Positions 34,614 through 47,342 of a stretch of DNA of 64,000 nucleotides are shown here, one piece after another; positions within the stretch are counted from its first letter, which is position 1; each line of letters begins with the position of its first letter. Location: positions 25,616,390 through 25,680,389 of the forward strand of contig NC_134016.1 in the NCBI RefSeq assembly GCF_040712315.1. Reading direction: 5' to 3'. A program made the position numbers and the translations under genes. The notes under the pieces are model-generated. The model did no database searches, had not been told where the DNA came from, and saw nothing but the letters and a program-made list of their open reading frames with translations. The DNA comes from Castanea sativa. Lineage: Eukaryota; Streptophyta; Magnoliopsida; Fagales; Fagaceae.

Positions 34614-36290
34614 CAAAAAAAATATTATATATATAAGATATACATCAAATATACCCCCTAAAGATAATGTACAACCTCCCCTAACCTCTCTACTTCTTTT
34701 GTTTTAATAGTATTCAATTTTGAAAAGAATTCTAGCACACGGCAAATTGGTGCTCTCCCAGAAAGAAGATAAGGCTTTCCTGATTGGTTCATAATATTTT
34801 TGGTAGGTCAATTTTTTTTTACTACTTTCTCTTTATTTTTTGCTTTTTTAATTCGTAAAGTAGTTTTTGCTGATCCGTGATTTTGCTAAAACGCCATTCT
34901 AGGTTCAAACATCAATTTAAGGGGGTTTTCTTTGTTTGGATTCCTACTTTTACATGTCTAAAGTATAGATAATAGAGTTAGATATGTAAAATTACTGATT
35001 TAAAAACTCTTAAATTTTAGATAAATTTGAAAAAATAGTTTCTTCTACCCACATTTCATATCTCCAATTAGTTTTCACTGTTTCAACAATTTAAAACTAC
35101 ACCAATATATATCTCTCTACTTCTTTTCTTTTAATACTATTCAATTTTGAAAAGAATTCTAAAATTCTAAAAATTGGCGCTCTCCTAGAAAAGAAATTGC
35201 AAGATTTCATTGAAATTGTTTTTTTGGAAATTTCCTAAAAAGCTAATTATAAGTTCTTCTCTCCATCGGAACAACGGACCATTATGCTCACTACTAAACT
35301 TGTTGAAGAGATAATATAACCAATGTATATATTTTTAATCAGAGGTTAAATTGATCATCAGAAGAAGAATTAGACAAAAAATTAGAATACATTATGGGAA
35401 AATAAGACTTCCACCAAAGAGAAGAAAACGAGAAGCTTTCATAAAAATTCTCGTAGAATTAAAAATGAAGTTTTTCATCCACGGTTGGTTTATAATGATT
35501 TTTCTTAGGTCAATTTTCTTTTTTGTTACTTTCTCTTTATTTTTTGCTTTTTTAATTCGTATATTAGTTTTAACTGAAACAACATTCCAGGTCAAGAGTG
35601 GTTGTTATGAGTCAAGAAAGGGTTCATTAAAAAAAAAATTTAAGAAAAATAAATATTTTTTGTAAAATATAGTGTTATTTGTAAAATAAGTAATGTGATA
35701 AAAGTATTTTAATAAGTGAGTATGTAAAATAGAAAAAAAAAACATGTTTTATGTGCTAAAAATATACAGAAATTTTTGTGCTCTTATCCCATATTAGCTG
35801 TATTTTAATAAGGGTATGTTTGGTAAGAAATTTTTAGTAACGTTATTTAAATTTTGTAAAAATATATGAGTGAAAAAATATGTAAAAAAACATTGTGGTG
35901 TTTGAACACTATTACCAACAATGCGTTAGGGGCTGTTTGACAAGCAAGTTATAATACATTTTCACACATTTTAAGTATTACATACTTTTCAAAAGAGAGG
36001 TACTACGTCCATAACATTTTCACAACAAATCATAAGTAGTTAGTTGTTATTGGTTCAAATTTAGACTTAACATTAAAATTACTTTTTTACCCAACAATAA
36101 CAACCTACCACTTATAATTTGTTGTAAAAATATTATAAACATATCATTCCCCTATATTAAAAACACCTAAACAACGTAACTTAAATTACTCTTCCAACGC
36201 TACTCTAATTTTATTTGAAAGGATTTCGATTCTGATTTCTGAGAAGCGATCCGTGCCCGCGAATATATTCAAAGGTGGTGACTATAATAA
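34614..36290. repeat. Intergenic region with a diverged direct duplication
   Basis: No gene. Segments 34689-34905 and 35109-35600 share ctctctacttctttt, ttcaattttgaaaagaattct, ggcgctctcc/ggtgctctccc and actttctctttattttttgc, so one is a duplicated copy of the other with inserted bases. MITE-like 'gggctgtttgacaagcaag' lies near 35931. The 104-codon ORF at 35351-35665 is not convincing. Confidence 0.5.
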
Positions 36291-36523
36291 TGTGGTAGAT
36301 CAGGCTCATCATTAGTATTGTACTCTCCCATGTTATCAACCACAAGATCCATCTCCATCTCCATCGCCATCATCATCTTTTATCTTTGACATCAAAATGG
36401 TTGGCAGTGAGATCCATCACAAGTGACATTGCTCACCCGCATAAAATCCCATTTTCTATTTAAAAACAGAAAAACCCAATTCCAGACAGAAAGTTCTCCA
36501 AAGTTCAATTGCTTTCCAGAATC

Positions 36524-36560
<37 letters not shown>

Positions 36561-36604
36561 TTGGGGTTTGGCAGTAGGCAATTGGGCAGGGGCACTGGCA
36601 CCGA
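36291..36604 (+). promoter_or_regulatory. Upstream and 5' UTR region of the TDX gene
   Basis: Contains catcaccatc-type repeats (36340-36380) and an (AG)17 run close to the start codon. No clear TATA box is visible in the nearest 100 bases. Transcription start cannot be placed from sequence alone. Confidence 0.4.
36525..36558. repeat. (AG)17 microsatellite in the 5' UTR of TDX
   Basis: Uninterrupted AG run ending 46 bases before the ATG at 36605. GA-rich leader repeats are common in plant genes and can bind GAGA-type factors (family knowledge). Confidence 0.9.
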
Positions 36605-39600
36605 ATGGAGTCGGCAGAGATATCAGAGCTAAAGCAATTTGTAAGCGAATGCAAGTCTAACCCCTCACTTATCCACAACCCCTCTCTCGCTTTCTTCAAG
36701 TCCTATCTCCAAAGGTGCTTTTACTTTTACCATATGCGCCTATATATACCTCTTATATTAATTAATTGATTTTAATTCTTTGTTTCATTGAGTCACGTTG
36801 GACTTTCTTTTTTGCTTGAAGCTTGGGAGCTCGAATTCCACCAGAACCAAAAACGGTGAGTCCTTTTAAATATCAAACTACTACTGTTATTTGAGTAGCT
36901 TCAATTCAATTAGCCTTGCCAATTTACAATCTATAGGATTTTTTTTTTTTTTTGAATTTAAATACATTTTTTTAGTACAAACTACTAGTATCTGTTGCTT
37001 AGATCAAAACAAGACAAAAGGGATACTGCCTAAAACAGTTATTTATTTGTATAGAGACCTCAAAATCAATTACTTAAAAGTGTACATGATTAGTCTGCTC
37101 AACACCATCTACGAAGCATGGACACTTCATTTAGGGTAAGGTGCCGTACTCCGGTAGTGTTGTGTCTGTGTTGTACCGGCCATTTTCTTTTATAATTTTT
37201 CAGAAATTGCTCATGTTGCTGTATTGCTTCCTAGCTGAACACCTTCAATGGTCCTATTATTCCTTGCCAATAATCCATCAAACCATTGAAAGCATCATGT
37301 TTGTAATTTATATTCAATGGTCCTATTAACCTAGGATGCACGGTTCATTTGGGGTGCCGTACTCATGTCATATCTGTGTCATTATAGTGTCCTATTTGTC
37401 GGATCATGTTATAATTTTTCAAAAATTTCTCATGTTGCTGTATTGTACTTGTACCCTTGTCCGTGTCTGTGCATCCTAGCGCTTAACCTTTCATTTCTCC
37501 CATCAGTTTCTTTGTAGTTCATTTTGCTAGATATTTGTGATAATGCATGCTCTGATTATTAGAAGAGTAATATGCAGGAAAAAGGTGGTGACAAAATGTC
37601 AGGCACTGGGGAGCATTTTGATGCCAAAAATCCTCATACAGCTACTGAAGATGATGATGAACTTGTTGAGTCTGATATTGAGTTGGATGTTACTGATGTT
37701 GTGGAGCCTGATAATGATCCTCCACAAAAGGTGGGTGGTATAAAAAATTGGTTGAGGATGCTTAGGCCTGATATTTTTGCCTGTTTTTATTATGAATTAC
37801 TCTTCAGACTATTAGATTTGTGTATTATTTAATGTCAGATGGGAAACCCTTCCATTGAAGTTACAGAAGAGAATCGGGAAGCTGCGCAAATTGAAAAATC
37901 AAAAGCTATGGATGCTTTCTCTGAAGGCATGGCATCCTTTGTTATTATTAACATTTTCATTTGAACATTTCTTTGGTTATGTTTTTTGGCAGCTTTTCTG
38001 TCTGTTAATTAGATCCTGTATTTCAGGTAAAACGGATGAAGCCATAGATCATCTAACTGAAGCCATCATGCTCAACCCAACTTCAGCAATATTATATGCA
38101 AGTCGAGGTAATCATTTTCAAATGAAAGTTTCTTAATTTATTGTGTCAACCTTCTTTGGCCTTTATTGTTTGGCCTTACCCCATCACTGCTTTATTCTCA
38201 TGGAAGCCTAATTTTCACATTTTCAGCAAGTGTCTTTGTCAAATTGAACAAACCAAATGCTGCAATCCGTGATGCTGATGCAGCTTTACAGGTTGGTTAA
38301 TGGCCCTCAAAATCCAAACATGAGGTTTCTCATTAAATTATAAATGAACTAATCATGCATCTTACTTTATACTTTATAATGTCTGACACTAATCTGATTC
38401 CCAGAACTCTATTTATGTGTTCTTTAGACCTAAAGATCTATATTTGTTTGTCTAGATCAACCCTGACTCAGCAAAAGGATATAAAATACGAGGAATGGCA
38501 AGGGCCATTTTGGGCCGGTGGGAAGAATCAGCAAGTGATCTGCGTGTAGCATCAACATTGGACTATGATGAGGAGATTGGTTTGGTGCTTAAAAAGGTAA
38601 AGCATCTTCTTTTGATATGAAAAGTTGCCACAGGAATTGTTGCTTGACAGTTTGGTCATTGGTAGGTTGAACCCAATGCCCGCAAAATTGAAGAGCATCA
38701 CAGGAAATATGAACGGTTGCGGAAAGAAAGGGAGCTTAAAAAAGCTGAACGTGAAAGGAAAAGGCGGCAAGCTGAAGCAGTAAGTAGAGTTAAACATCAT
38801 TTTATTTGTTTCATTTCCGTTTCCTTTTCTGTGTACCATAATATTACATCAAATAACACTTGGTATATCTGATAATGTTAGCTAGATGCTTTCATCTTTA
38901 GCAGAGTCAGTGTGGGTTGTTGTCAAGTTCTAAGTCATTTATAAAAATCCTCTCATTTATTAGGTAGAAAGTGGACCTGGCTAACTTTATGGTAAAGTCC
39001 ATTGCAACATTTGTATCAATTAAATGTCATATTTATGTATGAATTGTAAACTAGGCCTCGAATCATAGCTTTGCTATTAGAATTTGTTTTTCCTTTTTTG
39101 CCTTTCGGAGTTGCTGAGGGATTTTGGAGATGTTCAGGGTTGGGAATTGTTATACTTAAGGGTCAGAAATCTCAAGTAATTGAATGATCACTCCCTGTTT
39201 CTTTTTTTTTTCTTTTTTTTTTTCCTTTTTTATGATCACTCCCTGTTTTTTTTGGATTATTATGGTCACACCCTGTTTATCCCCATGCTGTTTCATTGTA
39301 TCGCCCATATCGGAGATTGTTAACCTTGATTCTGATTCTTATAGCTCTTTTGAATTTTGTGCAGGATCGAGATGCATTGTCTGCTTTAAAGGACGGTATG
39401 GCTGCTGATTCCCTTTTCCATTTATAATGTCTTCAAATGCCAGATTAACTGTTTGCTTTTTTAAGAAGGTCTATTGATTGTCAGAAGAAGGCCCTGTCAA
39501 TAAGAACCATATCCCTAGAATCTCATCCTATAGGTTGGGTTACAATTTGTAACTCATACTATATATGTATATAAGTATTTTGATTCAGAGCTTTATCAAT

Positions 39601-42600
39601 AGAACAAAATTAGAGTAGAGTATCAAAAAATCTGCAGACCTTGTTATGGGTTATGCACAGTTTGGTAATTATATTATCATTAAGTAGTAATTTCTGTTAG
39701 TCTTGAAAATTAACAAGACAGAACAAAATGGTTGATTGTTAATATATTCTTTTTTATTGAGAGAGAGAGAGAGTACGGCAGTTCTGGACAGCTGTGATTT
39801 TTATGGGATTGTGCATTTGAGATTTTATTTTATTTTGCTGATACTGAAAACTTTTGCTGAAAGTACTGTAGATAAAGGTAAAAGTTAGTTGAAATAGTAC
39901 AGTGAGACTCATGAATAGTATTAAAAAGTGCAGTGGGATTTATGAATAGTAGCAAAAATAAGCAGAATATTAAAATAAGTTGGCAAAAGTAATCTTTGCC
40001 AAACACACACTAAGAATAGCGTTTTGTGGGAGAAGGGCTAGAAAATAGTAAGGAGTATGTGGTTTCTAATGCTGAAAAGGAATAGTTAGGATTTAGAGAT
40101 GAAATAAAGGGGGAAAACTAAGACTTGGGTTCCTGTTCCAGAGATGTGAATGGTAATATAAACTGTATTTTGGCTATTTGAGGGTTATTTGATGAATTTG
40201 TGGTTTAAGGTTTTGAAGATTTAGATTTAGGATTTAAAAGGAGACAAACCACTATCTGTGTTTGCAAGGTTTGAAGCTATTGTTTAAGAACATAATGGAA
40301 AATAATGAACTTCTAGATATCACACCTAGGATTTCCTTGGCACCACATCTTGGAGAAGGTTGTATCACACAAACTCAAAGAAGCATTGTCTTTTCAAGCA
40401 GCACCATGTGGGCAAGTCACTACATCCAAGCAGAGCTATCTTTTAGAACATGTTTAGGCTTGTGCTTATTTGGTTGACCATCTCTTCCTTCACTGTCCCG
40501 TTGCTATGGATCTATGGTCTATGGTTTTGGGCTTATTTGGTGTTTCTTGGGTTATGCCACATTCTGTTTTGGGGGTGTTAGGGTGTTGGCAAGGCAGCTT
40601 TGGTCATCATTGAAATGGTTATATATGGTCCATTGTTCCCCATGCCTTAATGTGGTGTCTTTGGAGGGAGAGAAATAGTCGTTGTTTTGAAGATTTTGAG
40701 AGATCTATTGTGGACCTCAAGCTTCTCTTTTTTAGAACTTTGTTAGATTGGTTGTTTGCTTTGCAAAACCAATCATTTCCTTCTTTTATTGATTTCCTAG
40801 ATTCTTGCAATTTTTGTATTTGATTTGTTGTTCCCTTGTTCACTCCCTGTGTACTAGGGTGCTTCCTTCCTTTTTGGTATCAATATAACTTATTACTTAT
40901 AAAAAAAAAAAATGTTTAGGCTTGTGCTTAATTTATTTAGTAGTTAGAAATGTGGAATTAGCTTTAGCTTGTGAATATTTTAGCACCTGTCAAATTTATT
41001 TACCCATGTGCTTAGGATCTAGTTAGTTATGGTGATGACATCACAAACTAACTCTTTGTTGTATAAATAGCCATGATATGGCCTTGTAAAGGAAGATTTT
41101 GATGAATGAGAATTTTGTCTTTATGACGTGTTTTGAGGTGCAGAATATCTTCCTTAAGGTTAAGTATTACTTCCCCATCTGCTTAAATCAATCATTTTCA
41201 CCCTTTCTTTGAAGGCACCTTTGATGTTATTGCATTACCTTTGCGATCTTCATGACTCCACCCTTTGATGAATAAGTATAGCCTAAATCATCTAATAATC
41301 CCAAAGAAAATAAGGGCTCTTAACATGTATGACATGTCTAAGGTCTCTTAACAACTCGATCAAACATCTTGATCTTGACAGTACCAATCCCAATGATCGG
41401 GCAAGCAACAAAGTTGCCCATTAGTACAATAACTATATTGCAAGGTATTTACGTGCCAAACCATTCTTTCCTTGGTAAATATGGTATGAACATGTGAAAT
41501 CTAAAATCTATGATTTTGATTGAGCATCATTACCTGATGAGACTTAAAGTAGATATGCATCAACCTCACTGTTTGATTTTTCTTTCGCGACATTGGCTGG
41601 TTTTGAGGGTCTCTTTTTCATTCTTCCTCTCTTCTAGGTGCTGTTTGAACTCTTCACACTGATATTTGTGATCTCTTTATATTGGAGTTCCTTCCTTTTA
41701 ACTTTGCATGTTTCATCTACCCTGATTCTTTGACTCTGACTTTACAACAAGTCAATTAGCCTAAGAGTCATCACCACTCTTCATTATTTGTGTGTGTGTG
41801 TGTGTGTGTGTGTGTGATAGGAGAGCACTAGTCACCCATTCAAGTTCTAAAGTCTCCTTCCCATACATCAAGGTAGTCATCAGATGATCAAAAGATGTGG
41901 GGAGCAATGCTAATAGAAATATTGCTTTATCTTCCTCCTCAAGCTTTACCCTGAAATTTGATAGCTGCATATTCAACATGTTAAACACATTGACATGCTC
42001 CAACAAATCTGAATAGTCCTCCATTTGCAAACTGTAAAGTTGCTTCTTCATGTACAACACTTTGTTAGATTCTTTTTCATATAGAGACTTTCTAATTTAT
42101 TCCAAGGATGTTGTGAATTTCCTCACCACCCAGATTAAAACGAATTGAGACTTTCTAATTTATTCCAAATCTGCTCAACTGTCTGTACTTATAAGATGTT
42201 GTGAATTACCTCATCACCCAGGTTAAAATGAATTGCATTGGCTTCATTTTCATCCATCTTTTTCCAATCTTCGTCACTCAAAATTTTTGAGCTTCTTTTC
42301 CTTCCCAAGCAAGCCTTTTGAACTCTTGTTGGATTAAGAGAACCTTCATCTTCCTTTTCCAATGAGAACAATTTTCCTTACCACAAAAGTTCTCTACCTT
42401 ATACTTGGTTTTTGTCATCTTCACTGTAACCATTCAATGATAACCTTGTTTTGATACCATTTGTGTAAATAGCACTCTCAAGATTCAAACCTATAACTGT
42501 AAAGATAAAATAAATCAACAAGCACACACAAAATGAACAAGAAAGTTTCACTATAAAAATAGGGACATTACAACAGTGACAAGGACTTTCTCAAGAAACC

Positions 42601-43962
42601 TAAACCCCCAGATATTCCCTAGTCTCTCTCTCTCTCTCAAATATCACTAGCATACGACAAGAGAAGATAATTTTTCTTGAATCTATTCTTGAGCTGCAAC
42701 ACAAGAGAGAACACATACAAAGCAAGGGAGCAAGCCCATATATATGTTTGACATAATTCAGTATCAATTGAAAATCCTAATATCATTTGTACACGGCGAA
42801 GGCCTAATGAGAACCTAATACAAATCAAACTGTTGTAACCAACTTAATTTGAACTCCAAGAAATTAAGCCACTTTGTAACACATGGAACTTAAAATAGCA
42901 GCTCTTGAACCCCCTCCCCTAACTCTATCCCTATTTTCCACTGGAAGCCCCAGAAATTCTTTGTACTGTCTCTCTCTCTCATGGTGCCCTATAAGTTACC
43001 TTATATTGGACATCAATGATGCTGCCTTAACTACACCCAGGAGAAAGTGTTTTGGGATGAGTCCATGTTCAAGGGGGTGAACAGTTTTATGAGGCTTTTG
43101 GATGATTAGATGGAGAACAACTACACCCAGGAGAACAGGTTTTGGGTTGAGTCCATGTTCAAGGGGATGAACAGATTTATGAGGCTTTTGGATGATCAGA
43201 TGGAGAACGGCTTTTATACGATGAGGATGTAGTAAGTTATTAGATAAATTTTTATACTTTGGTTTTCGTGGGAAGTTTTGTTTCTGTTGGAATTTGGTTG
43301 GGAATATAAGAATTAATAAATAGTGAGATGGGTAAATTTTTTTTTTTTTTTTATAATATAAAAGAGAGTTTTAAGTTTCATGGTTGGATATTTTTGGGGT
43401 GGTATTTGATGGAATTTCAATCTTTTTGGGCATTTGACTGTTGAGGTGCTTTGGGGCTAGAGGAATAGTTAAGAGTTCCCTTTTGTATTAGACCATCTGA
43501 CAGATAGTAAGCCGAAGCTCCCTTTGCTATAACTTCTAGTATGTCAAAACCACTTTGAGGCATGAAGTTATATGATAATTTGTTTGCACTTATTTATTGA
43601 AGGTTATCTTATCATGCGTTGGGATTATAACAGGGGAGGTTATCAGTATTCACTCTGTTAGTGAACTGGAACCAAAGTTGAATGCTGCTTCAAAAACAGC
43701 TCGCCTGGCAATCCTATACTTCACTGCAACATGGTGTGGTCCTTGCCGTATGATTTCTCCTCTTTACACAAGCTTAGCTGGCAAGTACCCAAAAGTTGTT
43801 TTCCTGAAAGTTGACATAGATGAGGCGAAGGACGTAGCTGCACGCTGGAATATTAGTAGTGTTCCAACCTTTTTCTTTCTTAAAAATGGTAAGGAGGTTG
43901 ACAAGGTTGTTGGGGCAGACAAAAGTGCTCTTGAAAGGAAGATCGCACAGCATGCAGGGTAG
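36605..43962 (+). CDS. TDX: TPR repeat-containing thioredoxin, TDX type, ten exons
   Basis: Exons: 36605-36714, 36822-36855, 37578-37730, 37839-37926, 38027-38107, 38227-38291, 38456-38596, 38666-38779, 39365-39395, 43634-43962; all phases fit and give 381 residues, as for Arabidopsis TDX (about 380). Residues 1-48 are the Hip-type N-terminus ([20 protein letters not shown]), 49-99 an acidic linker, about 108-224 three TPRs ([20 protein letters not shown]), 225-262 a charged helix, 273-381 thioredoxin with WCGPC at 306-310 and cis-Pro 350. Known role of the family: Hsp70-linked disulfide reductase, foldase and holdase chaperone in the cytosol. Intron 4 uses a GC donor and intron 9 is 4.2 kb. 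No break is seen, so it is probably functional. Confidence 0.93.
37330..37482. mobile_element. Small TIR element in TDX intron 2
   Basis: Left end ctaggatgcacgg, inverted right end gctaggatgcacagacacgg. The core resembles the hAT end at 30081 (ctgggatgcacgg). A second, partly similar copy (shared gtgccgtactc and ctcatgttgctgtattg) lies at about 37120-37225. Confidence 0.55.
39836..40015. mobile_element. MITE copy in TDX intron 9
   Basis: Holds ttttgctgatactgaaaact, atgaatagtagcaaaaataa and ends tttgccaaacacacac, the pattern of the same MITE superfamily as 1-202. Confidence 0.5.
40469..40911 (+). mobile_element. 5'-truncated LINE (L1 type) with 19-bp target duplication
   Basis: Starts inside the C-terminal zf-RVT region of a LINE ORF2 ([19 protein letters not shown], then after one stop at 40575-40580 [20 protein letters not shown]) with the ORF stop at 40821-40823. 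A 3' tail and a run of about 12 A follow. ATGTTTAGGCTTGTGCTTA occurs at 40450-40468 and again at 40912-40930. Truncation, poly(A) and long duplication are the target-primed reverse transcription signature. Same orientation as TDX. Confidence 0.9.
41761..42440 (-). pseudogene. Ty1/copia gag fragment in TDX intron 9
   Basis: The minus strand reads [20 protein letters not shown] then, after breaks, [40 protein letters not shown] and [19 protein letters not shown], the N-terminal gag of TNT1-like copia elements. A duplicated 'gagactttctaatttattcca' stretch at 42080-42170 and the (TG)14 run at 41789-41816 disturb it. No protease, integrase or RT follows. Confidence 0.8.
41789..41816. repeat. (TG)14 microsatellite
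   Basis: Uninterrupted TG run within the copia gag fragment. On the minus strand it codes for a His-Thr run. Confidence 0.9.
43029..43208 (+). repeat. 90-bp tandem duplication with coding-like frame
   Basis: Units 43029-43118 and 43119-43208 are direct tandem copies. In one frame each reads NYTQE..FW..ESMFKG.N then FMRLLDD.MEN; only unit 1 has a stop (TAG for the CAG in unit 2). It lies in TDX intron 9 and is not spliced into the model. I do not recognise the peptide. Confidence 0.8.
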
Positions 43963-44125
43963 ATGTGAACTAATTTTAGATCAGAACATGGATTCCAGTT
44001 ATTTCTTGTTGCACTTGCCTTATGTTGTTTGATTTTTGTCTATTATGTTGTACATGGAACATATGCCTGTGAAGATAGTGCTGGTTCTTGTATCTGATTT
44101 GCTGACTTGTGTTCACTGTGATTTT

Positions 44126-44137
44126 AATAAAAATAAA
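44126..44137 (+). terminator. Polyadenylation signals of TDX
   Basis: Two consecutive AATAAA hexamers (44126-44131, 44132-44137), about 165 bases after the TDX stop codon. Confidence 0.6.
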
Positions 44138-44149
44138 TTTGCTTCTAAC

Positions 44150-45942
44150 TTCCGTGACATTTTTTTTTTTTACTTTTTTTCAAAAGTGGGCACCTATGGC
44201 CTACTTTTGGTGTCCCAGCATCAGGGAGTTCTATCTTGATTTGGTTTGTGCAAATAGAATATGCGTTTTGCTTTAGCTCAGTTTCGCTTACATAGTCGAG
44301 TCTTGCATGCCTTTGGATACAAGGGATGTGGATGAAGTTGAAGTTTTTGAGCAACTCCCTCTTGAAAATTTATATTGACTGTGGCAGTATTAAGTATGTG
44401 CTGGTTGAGGTTAATGGAAGGTGGTAGGTTTTGGGTAGCGATGGTTGAAAATTGGTCAGAACAGTGGTGGTGGATGCATGGCAGATTTGCGTGGCTTTGG
44501 GTGAAAGATTGGTGGAAGAATGAGCTGAATCGAGCTCTTTTGCTCATAATGGGGCTCTTTTCAAACTTCAAAGCTACAACTTAGGCTGTCCATTTTTTTT
44601 ATGGCAGAGGCGGAGTGTTAACAAGAAATTTATAGAATCTTTTATTTTTACAATGTTGCCTATTTTTATCTCAATTAGTCATGGACCTCGCGCGTTGCGC
44701 ATATAATATTTTTAGAGTAGTCTGATTAATATATATGTAATTTTAATTTAGACTAATTTAATAAATAGTAATGTAATTCAAAATCATATTTTCATTTATT
44801 ATAGTAATAACTATAAATGTAATTTATATAATTCCTGTCATATTAAAATCAAAACAATACAATTTTTCTCAAGAATTCACAAAGTAAGTTTGTGAAGATA
44901 TTAATTTTTTAAAAACATTTCTTTATAATATTTTGTGTATCATCAAAAAGTATATAAAAGTTAGAAATTATTCTTTTTAGTTATAAATAAACTTTCTCAA
45001 ACCTAATTTTTTCTACCGTACAATCAAAAACACTGAAAAACATAACTAAAAAAAAAAAAAATCATAAAAACTACAATTTAAAATAAAAAAGAAAGTGAAA
45101 AATAAAAGATTGTAACCATTTTTCCTTTTAAAAAAAAAAAGAGAGTACAATTCCAAAGGGGGAAAAAAGTACAGAATTTTTTTTTGAAAAAAAAAAGAAG
45201 TATTGTGTTAATATTGTCATATTCTATCTAACTTCTAATCCAATATGTGAAAAATAAATAGATATATAAATAATCTTAAACACAAAATTGAATTTGTTTT
45301 CTTAAAAATCTCAAAGAATACACTAATAAGATAAGGAACATGAAGAATAACATAAAATATTCGTAAACATTAAAACAATTACCCAAGCATGTGAGAGCAT
45401 CATATAAAAATTACATAACAATTTACCACTAATTTGTTAAAAAAAATATTTTTAAATAGTGAAAGGAAATTGAACAAAGACTATTGTCTTCAATTGAACT
45501 AACTGTTTTTCATTAGCTTGTTCAAACTATCTTGTAGTTTTCCAAATAAGCTAAAACCTGACAACAACACAAACTATAACATATTATAATAATTTTCCAA
45601 ATTAGATCAACAACAAACACCATTCATTAAAAGTATTTAGTGCTGTAAATAAAATGATAAAAAATATTTGCATAAAGAAACACATATGAATTGGTCAATA
45701 ACAGGACAACGAGAATACAAACCTCTAGTTGGAGATCCTCCTATGGGTAGCTATCAGGTTGTATATTTTCTACTATCAACTATTAAGCAAGACTTGTGAC
45801 TACATTTTTTATAGACAATTTTTAAAAAATATTTTTTATTCTTCATTGATTCCAAAAGTAGAATTCTAAAAAATACAAATATACATTAATCTAAGGTAGT
45901 AATGTAAGAAAAATAATAATAAAAAATCCATCAAAAATGAAA

Positions 45943-45986
<44 letters not shown>

Positions 45987-47342
45987 CTTTTTTGGATAGG
46001 AAAAATATGCATAGAATGGAAGAGTGGCAAATTTATAATAAGAGGATGAAAATAAGAAGAGTCAAAATAAAGAAAGATGAAATGGCAAAATAATATTTAT
46101 ATTTAAAACTGCCCAAGAGGAATATATGTAGACAATACTTTTGTTTTAATTATCCATTGATTTATTATTTAGTTATAATATTAAAATTAAAGCAGATAAA
46201 TATGTAAAGTTAAAACTGCTTAAAATAAAGTTGTAAAGCTAAAACAGTTTAAAATGAATTTGTAAATTAAATTCAATATATTTATATAGTTAATATTGTG
46301 AAAAAATTAAATTTAAAACATAAATATGAAAAAGACTAATGATATGGCAGATGAGGTAGCTCAACAGGAGCGTAGCAATAATAAATATTACACTTCAATT
46401 TATATATATATATATATATATTATATATTTATAGATTCCCCAGTATATTGAAAAGAGAATAAGAATTGGTTATCAAAAAAAAGGAAGAGAGAATGAGAAT
46501 TTTATTGTGATGAGCTAATGATTAATACGATAATACTGATCTCTCTATTATGCAAAAGACTTTCCCCCCGCTCCCCCTCTTGTGCTAGTAATAAAGAAAA
46601 CACTTTTAGGAATAAGTGCTTGTAGAGGTGTGGGGGGTAAGGGTAGGGGTTTAAGTCTTCGGAGGGAGTTTCACACACATATACACTTACATTAGGCTAG
46701 AGTAGAAATTCTATCATGTATAAAAAAGAAAAAAAGGAAAAAGAATTAAAGCAAGGTTCACATGTATTAAACCTATCATAGGCAGGGTTTATAAGTTACT
46801 TTCTAAGAGACTCATGTCATTTTAGGGAGGATATAAACCAAATAAAATTGGAAAACCAAAAACCTTGAACATTAAAAAATGCGTTACAGCTAGTCTGTTA
46901 CCCAAAGTTGCTGCTGCTAATCAAATGTCAATAATCCCTTTCAGCAATAATTTTTTTAAATGAAGTGTATCCTTGGACTATCAGTAATGTCATTTATATT
47001 TTGATTATGCAATGGAATTAGTTTTATTAGTTAAAGGTGGTCATGTTATTGGATTATTAAATAATGTTTAGTAGGGGAAGATCGAGGTTTAATAAAGACA
47101 AGAATCGGCGCTCAATGCACTTTATACTGTCTTTAGTGACCCGCTTTCATTCTTCAATTTGCATAGAACAAAAACTTCCATGACTCACTAACACTAATTG
47201 AGGAACCTATCGATAGAACAAGCTTTATTATTCATATTTAGAAGAAAAAAATTTGAAAGATAGTATGTTTAAAATATGTAATTGCTAGTCTGGAATTTAG
47301 AGACAAACATGAAATGAAAGTAAAGCAAAAAGATAACAAACT
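44150..47342. other. Intergenic region between TDX and the STR pseudogene
   Basis: Very AT-rich, with no gene. Noted: a GC island gacctcgcgcgttgcgcat at about 44685, repeated poly-A/T runs, an (GA)18 run at 45949-45984, an AT microsatellite near 46404-46424. The ORFs at 44278-44584 on both strands do not resemble proteins. The two flanking genes are convergent across this region. Confidence 0.5.
45949..45984. repeat. (GA)18 microsatellite
   Basis: Uninterrupted GA run in AT-rich intergenic DNA. Confidence 0.9.

Noticed and set aside
36423..36632. ORF across the AG repeat overlapping the TDX start
   Set aside because: Low-complexity Arg-Glu run in another frame; no homology.
43597..43633. 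Alternative start or exon beginning before the TDX thioredoxin exon
   Set aside because: The family alignment needs the acceptor at 43633/43634; using the earlier ag at about 43600 breaks the frame into the thioredoxin domain.
44680..44705. Start of a defined transposon at the cgcgcgttgcgc motif
   Set aside because: The motif is familiar from plant repeats, but I found no matching second end or target duplication.
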